Assembly (NCBI GenBank): GCA_044868295.1
Contig: JBIOWF010000167.1
Span: 1-37,580, forward strand
Source of the DNA: JBIOWF01 sp044868295
Lineage (GTDB): Bacteria > Actinomycetota > Actinomycetes > Streptosporangiales > Streptosporangiaceae
DNA length: 37,580 nt
Reading direction: 5' to 3'
This document shows, piece after piece, positions 32,846 through 37,580 of the stretch (positions within the stretch are counted from its first letter, which is position 1; each line of letters starts with the position of its first letter). The notes under the pieces are model-generated. The model worked only from the letters and a program-made list of their open reading frames with translations. It was not told the DNA's origin and ran no database searches. Both the position numbers and the translations under genes were made by a program.

Positions 32846-33820
32846 TCAGGCGCAGGGGAAGCTTTCGGCCGCTTCCATGGCGCCGCGCCGGTACTCGGCG
32901 AAGCGGCGCCGTACCTCATCGATCGCGGCGGACAGCGGGAAGATCTCCCGGGTGACCAGCTGGTCGAGGTGGTCGGCGCCGACGGGGTGCCAGTAGACGC
33001 CTTCCGCGGTCACCGTCACCTCGGGGATGAGGGTGTCCACAGTGAGGGCGACTCCCTCGCCCGCCACTCCGCGTCTGGCGACCGGGCGGATGACCCGATC
33101 CTCCACTGGGATGTTCAAGCCGTCGAGGTAGGCGTGGAACGCCGTGGCGTCGCTGTCCTCCCCGGGCGCGATCGTGGCGGCGACACGGACCCGGAACCCC
33201 TCGTCGAGCGCGATCCGGATGCCCGCCACCGCGCGGTTCCAGCTGCCCTTCCCGCGGTGCCGGTCATGCCGCTCCGGGGTGGGGGAGTCGAGGCTGATCT
33301 GCAGCGCCAGCCGATCGCGCGGCATGGCGCGCAGCATGTCGAGCCGGTGGCCGCGAAAGAGCATGCCGTTGGTCAGCAGGGTCGTGTGGAACCGTTCGGT
33401 GCAGACGCGCACGATCTCATCCAGGTCGGGCAGGAGGAACGGCTCACCGCCGGTGAGGAAGACCTCGCCGACTCCTTCGGCCTCCGCCATGATGCGGCGT
33501 ATCCGGTCCAGGCCGAGGGCGCGCCGCGCCGTCTGCGGGGAGGAACGGGCGCAGCAGTAGTCGCACGCGAGGTTGCAGTCGAAATTCGTGTAGAGCCACA
33601 GGCGCGCGCCCGGCCGCCGATGGGCGGGAAGCTCCTCGACGGGGTCGGGCGGGCGGCCACGGCGCACCACGGCCACGCCGTGGCCGATCTCGACGAGCTC
33701 GTTTCCGGTCCGCGCGCACCAGCGTTCGACGAGATCGTCTTCCCCGGGCGCGAGCGGCACCTCGGCCGTCGCCCCGGCGGCCAGGGCGCCCACCCGTTCG
33801 ACCAGGTCGAGGATCACCAT
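32846..33820 (-). CDS. Radical SAM enzyme
   Basis: A 324-aa radical SAM protein. The iron-sulphur motif CNLACDYC (Cys82, Cys86, Cys89) is the canonical CxxxCxxC, followed by an extra Cys90, and the SAM-binding FLTGGEPFLLPDL is at 121-133. An N-terminal extension of about 75 residues precedes the barrel and may be a substrate-binding or RRE-like part, not recognised. There is no C-terminal SPASM Cys cluster; only one Cys remains near the end (FPCA). The start at 33820 overlaps the stop of the PhnD-like gene by 7 bases, which shows translational coupling. The reaction is not deducible; partners are a flavin acyl-CoA dehydrogenase homologue and a binding protein. Confidence 0.92.
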   Translation of the reverse strand: MVILDLVERVGALAAGATAEVPLAPGEDDLVERWCARTGNELVEIGHGVAVVRRGRPPDPVEELPAHRRPGARLWLYTNFDCNLACDYCCARSSPQTARRALGLDRIRRIMAEAEGVGEVFLTGGEPFLLPDLDEIVRVCTERFHTTLLTNGMLFRGHRLDMLRAMPRDRLALQISLDSPTPERHDRHRGKGSWNRAVAGIRIALDEGFRVRVAATIAPGEDSDATAFHAYLDGLNIPVEDRVIRPVARRGVAGEGVALTVDTLIPEVTVTAEGVYWHPVGADHLDQLVTREIFPLSAAIDEVRRRFAEYRRGAMEAAESFPCA

Positions 33821-34605
33821 GTCAGTGGGATTCCCTGCCGGTCCACCGCCTCGAACAGCGAGGCGTACCCGTCCAGCTCGGGCCGGACCCAGCGGCGCAG
33901 GCCCTCGAGCTCGAGGATCCGCCGGTGGGCGGGATCGTGCCAGTCCATCCTGAGCAGGTGCGCCACCCACGGCTCCGTCCGCTCGGGAGGCAGGAGCGTG
34001 GTGAAGTTGCAGTGGCAGTACGGCTCGGACCGCCAGACCTCCTCCAGCGTGCCCGGCATGAGTTCCTCCTTGCCGATGGCCTCCCACGTGGTGATGCCGA
34101 TCGCGGCGGCGTCCGCCTGGTCGTCGAGCATCGTGCGGATCGCGTCCAGTTCGCTGCGCCCGGTGTCACCGTGCTTGCCCAGGTCGCTGTCGATGCGCAG
34201 GAACTCGACATCGGTGACCCCGGCCAGGGTCAGGAAATGCACGGGCAGGATCGTGGCCTGGGCGGAGTCGCGGGAGCCGAGCGCCACGCGGCGTCGGGTC
34301 AAGTCGCCGAGACCGTGGAGGCCGCTGCCCGCGCGGGCCACGAGGACGCTGGCGAAGGTCAGGTCGGTGTCGCGCATGGCCAGAGCGCGGCAACGGCCAC
34401 CGGTCTGCCGGACGGTCCGAACCCACGCCAGGTTGGTGTTCCAGGCGATGTCGATGGTGCCGGCGATGAGGGACTCGACCTGCCTGCCGTAATTGGAGAA
34501 CAGCACGAAGTCCATGTCGGCGCCGCTGCCGCCGAAGTAGTCGCGGATGCCCTCCCAGATCGGCACGACATTGGGCGTGTAGGCCACCGCTCCGATCGTC
34601 AGCAT
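33814..34605 (-). CDS. PhnD/SsuA-type binding-protein fold, no signal peptide
   Basis: A 263-aa protein with the layout of phosphonate/nitrate/thiamine-pyrimidine-type periplasmic binding proteins: an N-terminal strand LTIGAVAYTPNVVPIWEGI, then VESLIAGTIDIAWNTNLAW, DLTRRRVALGSRDSAQATILP and ADAAAIGITTWEAI. Unlike transporters' binding proteins it has no signal peptide or lipobox and begins directly with the first strand, so it is cytoplasmic. No ABC permease or ATPase is nearby. In this fold, cytoplasmic members can be enzymes (Thi5/NMT1 type). A YCHCN stretch (Cys197-His-Cys199) could bind metal or be catalytic. The start overlaps the stop of the upstream dehydrogenase by one base (TGATG). 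Confidence 0.85.
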   Translation of the reverse strand: MLTIGAVAYTPNVVPIWEGIRDYFGGSGADMDFVLFSNYGRQVESLIAGTIDIAWNTNLAWVRTVRQTGGRCRALAMRDTDLTFASVLVARAGSGLHGLGDLTRRRVALGSRDSAQATILPVHFLTLAGVTDVEFLRIDSDLGKHGDTGRSELDAIRTMLDDQADAAAIGITTWEAIGKEELMPGTLEEVWRSEPYCHCNFTTLLPPERTEPWVAHLLRMDWHDPAHRRILELEGLRRWVRPELDGYASLFEAVDRQGIPLTW

Positions 34606-35729
34606 CAGAACAGCTCCCGTCCGGTGATCGCCTTGCCGTAGAAGTCGTAGAGAACGTCGGCGGTCGGCGCCATGACATGGCCGGCCCGGGCGTCACGGAA
34701 GAACCGCTCAAGCTGCAGGTGTTCGGAGAAGGCGGCGCCGCCGCAGACCCGCATCGCGGTGTCGGTGACACGCAGGGCCATGTCGTTGGCGGCCGCCTTG
34801 ACCCCGAGAACGTGCAATATGGTCGATTCGTCGGGTGCCGCGACGCTGCGGGCTGCTTTCTCCACGTAGGCCTGTGCCATCGCGAGGTCGAGCGCGACCC
34901 GGGCGAGCTGCGCGCGGATCGTCGGCAGGTCCGCCAGGGTCTCGCCGGTGTGCTGGAACCTGACCCCGCTCGCGTGCGCCACGGCCGCGTCCACCGAGGC
35001 CTGCGCCAGGCCGAGGGAAACCGCGGCGTTGCCGAGGTTGAACCATGGCGCGATCGCTTCCATCATCAGCGGGAAGCCGCCGCCGGGCTCGCCCAGCCGG
35101 TCGCCGTCCCGCGCGAGCAGCTCGAACCGCATGGGGGAGGACGCGTTGCCGCGCAGGCCGAGCCCCCGCCACGGTCCCGCGACCTCGACACCCTGGGTGC
35201 CCGCGAAGACCGCGTAGACGTCGACGGCCCCCTCATCGGCCTCGTCGGACGGGGTGAGGGTGGACGTCACGTACACCCCGGCGTGGCCTGCCGAGGTGAC
35301 CCAGCTCTTGGCCGCCCGAACCGCGATCTTGTCCCCCTCACGGCGCGCCCGCGAGACGGGCGCCCAGAAGTGCGAGCGCGAGCCCGCCTCGCTGAAGGCG
35401 AGCGTCGCCAGGGTGTCCGAAGCGAGTCTCTTGAGCAGTTCGGGATGGCCGGTCGGCGGCGCGGCGGCGACGGCCATCGCCCCGCTGACGTGCATCAGGT
35501 AGACCATGGCGGTGGAGCCGCAGGCCGCCGCGAGGCCGCCCACCACCTCCACCAGCTCTTCGGGACCGCCGCCGAGGCCACCCGACTCCGTCGGCAGGGT
35601 CAGCCCCAGAAGGCCGGAACGGCGCAGCGCGTCAACCGCCTGGACCGGGAAACTCCCGTCAGCGTCCACCTCCTTGGCGGAGCGCCGCGTGATGTCCAGG
35701 ACGGGTTCGAGGCGGGCAGAGAGATCCAT
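34605..35729 (-). CDS. Acyl-CoA dehydrogenase family flavoprotein
   Basis: A 374-aa flavoprotein of the acyl-CoA dehydrogenase / DszC-type fold. N-terminal helices contain RSGLLGLTLPTESGGLGG; the middle beta domain has LAFSEAGSRSHFWAP and KSWVTSAGHAGVYV, which contact FAD; the C-terminal helices end with MRVCGGAAFSEHLQLERFFRDARA, a classic stretch of the family. In the usual place of the catalytic Glu near the end (IYEGT region) there is APTADVLYDF, so acyl-CoA desaturation is not assured; an oxygenase or desaturase on an unusual substrate fits. GAGGAG sits just upstream of the ATG. It is coupled to the PhnD-like gene by overlap. Confidence 0.92.
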   Translation of the reverse strand: MDLSARLEPVLDITRRSAKEVDADGSFPVQAVDALRRSGLLGLTLPTESGGLGGGPEELVEVVGGLAAACGSTAMVYLMHVSGAMAVAAAPPTGHPELLKRLASDTLATLAFSEAGSRSHFWAPVSRARREGDKIAVRAAKSWVTSAGHAGVYVTSTLTPSDEADEGAVDVYAVFAGTQGVEVAGPWRGLGLRGNASSPMRFELLARDGDRLGEPGGGFPLMMEAIAPWFNLGNAAVSLGLAQASVDAAVAHASGVRFQHTGETLADLPTIRAQLARVALDLAMAQAYVEKAARSVAAPDESTILHVLGVKAAANDMALRVTDTAMRVCGGAAFSEHLQLERFFRDARAGHVMAPTADVLYDFYGKAITGRELF

Positions 35730-35771
35730 GTCACTCCTCTTCCATGGTACGGCGATGCCTCCGGCCTGCTC

Positions 35772-36113
35772 TCATGGCTCCCGGGGGGTAAGGCCCGCCG
35801 CCAGGAGGCCGATGCCGAGCCCCAGCCACAGGCTCAGCGTGGACGCGCTGCCCTGGGTCAGCGACCAGCCGAACGCCAGCTCCGCCGGCACGACGAGGGC
35901 GGCGAGGACGAAGAGGCCGCCGACGGCCGTCTGAGCCGCCGGACGGCCCAGGATCCCGGACAGGCCGGCGAGAAGCCCGAGCACGATCGCGACCGGGACC
36001 GCCTGAGCGGTCATCTTGACCAGCTGCCACGGGTCGCCGTGCACGTTGACGAAGACGGCACTCAGCACCGACGCGACGCCGAGCGCGAGCGCGAAACGGT
36101 CCGGGGCCCTCAA
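35772..36113 (-). CDS. Small four-helix membrane protein
   Basis: About 113 aa with three or four hydrophobic helices (FALALGVASVLSAVFV, AVPVAIVLGLLAGLSGIL, AVGGLFVLAALVVPAEL, LSLWLGLGIGLLAAGL) and a short polar loop NVHGDPWQLVK after the first. The family is not recognised. TTG at 36113 is the likely start because it overlaps the DoxX stop (TTGA), a sign of translational coupling; the frame is open further upstream, but there it is antisense-like and runs over the DoxX gene. It is the second gene of the operon and may form a complex with the DoxX-like protein. Confidence 0.62.
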   Translation of the reverse strand: MRAPDRFALALGVASVLSAVFVNVHGDPWQLVKMTAQAVPVAIVLGLLAGLSGILGRPAAQTAVGGLFVLAALVVPAELAFGWSLTQGSASTLSLWLGLGIGLLAAGLTPREP

Positions 36114-36640
36114 GAGAACCTCACCAGCAATCGGGCGAGCGGGTTCGCCGATCTTTCCCACGAGGGGCGCAGCAGCCCGTCCGCGCCGTAGAACCGGCCC
36201 GCGGCGGTGGCGAACAATGCCAGGTGAATGAGGAACATCAGGAAGTAGGTCCAGTGCCATTCGTGCGGGGCCTTGAGCACGGAGAACGTGATCGCGAGCG
36301 TCTGCGCGATCCCGATCAGCGCCCACAGCCGGGTCACCAGCCCCGCCAGCAGGAACGCCCCGAGTGAGGACTCCACCAGCAGCGTCAGCCAGCCGAAAAC
36401 GGCGAAGTTCGGCAGGACCACGTGCTCGACGAACCACGCGAAAGGCGGGAACACGGGATAGTCGACGGCGTGGCTGGTGAACAGGTAGAGGCCATGGCGC
36501 GCCGTCCGCCCGAAGTCGTCCCCCGGAGACTTCCAGCCCGCGTTCTGAATCCACAGAACGGCAACCGCCACCCGGATGAAGGCCAGCAGGCCGGGACCGC
36601 CCCGCGGCAGCGTCACGGCGTCGGCCGTCTCATCGACCAT
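36110..36640 (-). CDS. DoxX-like membrane protein
   Basis: A 176-aa membrane protein of the DoxX/DoxD (TQO small subunit-like) group. Four hydrophobic helices are visible: LLAFIRVAVAVLWIQNAGW, a loop, FAVFGWLTLLVESSLGAFLLAG, LWALIGIAQTLAITFS and WTYFLMFLIHLALFATAAG. The WIQNAGWKSP and FLLAGLVTRLWAL motifs are usual for the group. DoxX-type proteins act with quinone or respiratory enzymes, for example in thiosulphate oxidation, but many are uncharacterised. GGAGG lies 5 bases before the ATG. It is the first gene of the operon, so the promoter must lie in the AT-richer stretch just upstream (36641-36700). Confidence 0.85.
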   Translation of the reverse strand: MVDETADAVTLPRGGPGLLAFIRVAVAVLWIQNAGWKSPGDDFGRTARHGLYLFTSHAVDYPVFPPFAWFVEHVVLPNFAVFGWLTLLVESSLGAFLLAGLVTRLWALIGIAQTLAITFSVLKAPHEWHWTYFLMFLIHLALFATAAGRFYGADGLLRPSWERSANPLARLLVRFS

Positions 36641-36958
36641 CCGCGACCTCCGATATTACGGAAAGTAGTAAATCCAACACGAACAGGACATGCCCAGCCA
36701 CATGACCCGTGTAACGGGCGGACGATGTTCGCGGCCATGCTCGACAACTGGTCGCGGGGGATGCTGCGGCTGCCTGGGCAAGCGGTACGGCGCGGAAACG
36801 CCGCGAGAACCTTGGGAGTCCTTCTACGCCCAGCGGCTGATCGCCCGCTTCCGGCCCGGCGACGGCCGATCCGGGTAGGCGCCGCCCGGGGCCTCAGCCG
36901 GGCGCCGCCGTTCTGGATGATGTCCCGTCGGCCGGACATTCCGTACTCTCCTGACATG
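36641..36958. other. Intergenic stretch between the DoxX operon and the group II intron relic
   Basis: About 320 bases without a complete gene. The first 60 bases are AT-richer (around TTACTACTTTCC on the minus strand) and should hold the DoxX operon promoter. A plus-strand fragment (36777-36878) reads PREPWESFYAQRLIARFRPGD and then stops; it looks coding-like and may be a relic, but I cannot name the family. Confidence 0.4.
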
Positions 36959-37436
36959 GTGCGTCCTGCAAGCTGCGTCAGGCCGACGGGTGAAAGTCCC
37001 GTCCGGGTAGGCACCGGAGCGCCCGGTAGCAGGCCCCGGTCCTGCGGAGAGATCCAATGGGCTGAGCGGGGTGTCAAGAGCCTCTTTGGAGGGAGCAAGA
37101 GCGCGGGCCGTAGCGTGAAGCGAACGTTGCAGCCTCGTCAGAGAAACAACGGTGAGAGCCGAGCCGCTCATGTCACGGCGAAGGTCATGCCCGGCGAGCC
37201 CTGTTCCGGGGTCAGCTCGCCGGGTCTCCCCGGGGTATGGACGGCGGCACGTGCTCAAGGTCTGACGCGGGCGTTTCCACGCCCTGTATGACCGTGTCTG
37301 CAGGGGTGACGTCCTGTGGGAGGCGTGGGAGCGGGTCCGGAGCAATCGAGGTGCCGCCGGGGTGGATCGGATCACCCTGGAGGCGGTGGAGATCTACGGG
37401 GTCGGGCGGATGCTCGGTTACGGCAGCCGTAGATCG
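36959..37436 (+). mobile_element. 5' portion of a bacterial group II intron (truncated)
   Basis: The DNA begins with GTGCG, the usual 5' end of group II introns, and continues with the domain-I type hairpin GACGGG-TGAAAGT-CCCGTC (36983-37001 area) and other stems. Downstream the frame of an intron-encoded reverse transcriptase appears. Complete introns of this kind are 2 kb or longer; here only about 480 bases remain, and the catalytic domain V and 3' end are missing, so it cannot splice or move. The remnant is followed directly by a transposase fragment on the other strand. Confidence 0.75.
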
Positions 37437-37439
37437 TGA
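37266..37439 (+). pseudogene. N-terminal fragment of group II intron reverse transcriptase/maturase
   Basis: The frame reads RFHALYDRVCRGDVLWEAW, then ERVRSNRGAAGVDRITL and EIYGVGRMLG, the start of the RT-0/RT-1 region in LtrA-type proteins. The same frame continues upstream as GYGRRHVLKV but is cut by TGA at 37263-37265. After GRMLG the homology ends, and a stop follows 7 codons later. Both a nonsense codon and a 3' truncation therefore inactivate it. Confidence 0.76.
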
Positions 37440-37454
37440 TCTCGGCTTTCGTGA

Positions 37455-37580
37455 TCATGTGATGGCTGCGGCGGTGACCTCGTTCCAGCGGCAATGGCAG
37501 ATCTGAGCGCGGCGTTGGTGACGGCGCCGCCAGTGCGACCAGGCGGCGGCGTGCTCCACGCGCCGACCGTCTCGCCCGGG
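37455..37580 (-). pseudogene. C-terminal end of an IS701-like transposase (runs off window)
   Basis: Reading the minus strand from the right edge gives 41 residues to a TGA at 37455. The stretch HAAAWSHWRRRHQRRAQ is characteristic of the C-terminus of IS701-type transposases, where Trp-Ser-x-Trp-Arg-Arg-Arg-His-Gln recurs and a short CHYR-like end follows (here CHCRW). The rest lies outside the window, so I cannot say whether the element is complete. It abuts the truncated group II intron. Confidence 0.55.

Noticed and set aside
32737..32955. Small Cys/Trp-rich ORF (MSPLCRCVAWRWV...) near the radical SAM gene as a RiPP precursor
   Set aside because: It is on the opposite strand, its second half is antisense to the radical SAM gene, and its ribosome-binding site is too close to the ATG; no leader/core layout is visible.
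35772..36554. 260-residue version of the small membrane protein
   Set aside because: The first 147 codons overlap the DoxX gene out of frame and are Arg/Pro-rich; only the last 113 residues look like membrane protein.

Overview
The window comes from the chromosome of a very GC-rich actinobacterium. Third-position GC is visible throughout, GTG and TTG starts are common, and several genes look leaderless. The content (F420-type PPOX protein, WXG100 proteins, a SpoIIE/HATPase signalling module, a Ser/Thr kinase with a long Pro-rich linker, many lipoproteins and M48 proteins) fits a filamentous actinomycete. Streptosporangiales (Nonomuraea/Streptosporangium-like) is my best guess; this is inference, not a database result. 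No rRNA, tRNA or CRISPR array was recognised.

Layout. 1-6.1 kb: metabolic and housekeeping genes, namely the tail of an unknown secreted-type protein, a dienelactone-hydrolase-like lipoprotein, a SixA-like phosphatase divergent from phosphoglucomutase (pgm), a beheaded SDR pseudogene next to a TetR regulator, and a secreted phytase-like esterase. 6.3-8.7 kb: a large M48 membrane metallopeptidase broken by an apparent one-base deletion. 8.75-9.19 kb: an intergenic region full of inverted repeats. 9.2-11.8 kb: a PPOX/F420 protein, then a 586-aa helical protein translationally coupled to a WXG100 protein. 11.8-14 kb: a lipoprotein, a secreted triple-repeat beta-trefoil-like protein and a Cys-rich protein whose frame carries an amber codon. 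14.2-15.7 kb: glycerol kinase (glpK).

15.8-24.6 kb holds the most interesting block: a divergent pair of operons. On the minus strand a DUF4407-type membrane coiled-coil protein is followed after a few bases by a Ser/Thr kinase carrying six 13-residue repeats and a C-terminal alpha-helical repeat domain. On the plus strand come a degenerate vWA-like protein, a P-loop GTPase, and two tandem paralogues resembling GTPase-associated protein 1 (GAP1), the first with a C-terminal membrane anchor. The genes overlap or nearly abut, so I read the block as one membrane-linked kinase/GTPase signalling or conflict (defence-type) system.

25-31.7 kb: a Uma2 nuclease-fold protein, a small protein with a frameshifted start, a RsbW-like HATPase, a CocE/NonD hydrolase relic, a methyltransferase plus SpoIIE phosphatase-HATPase operon, a cytochrome P450 and a small beta-rich unknown. 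31.7-36.6 kb: a DUF4386-like membrane protein, then a tightly overlapping five-gene operon (DoxX-like, small membrane protein, acyl-CoA dehydrogenase-like flavoprotein, cytoplasmic PhnD-like binding protein, radical SAM enzyme) that looks like an uncharacterised small-molecule pathway.

36.6-37.6 kb: mobile-element debris, namely the 5' part of a group II intron with a broken reverse transcriptase, abutting the C-terminal end of an IS701-like transposase. Together with the frameshifts and relics elsewhere, this window shows an unusual number of broken genes. Some may be sequencing or assembly errors, and each is flagged.
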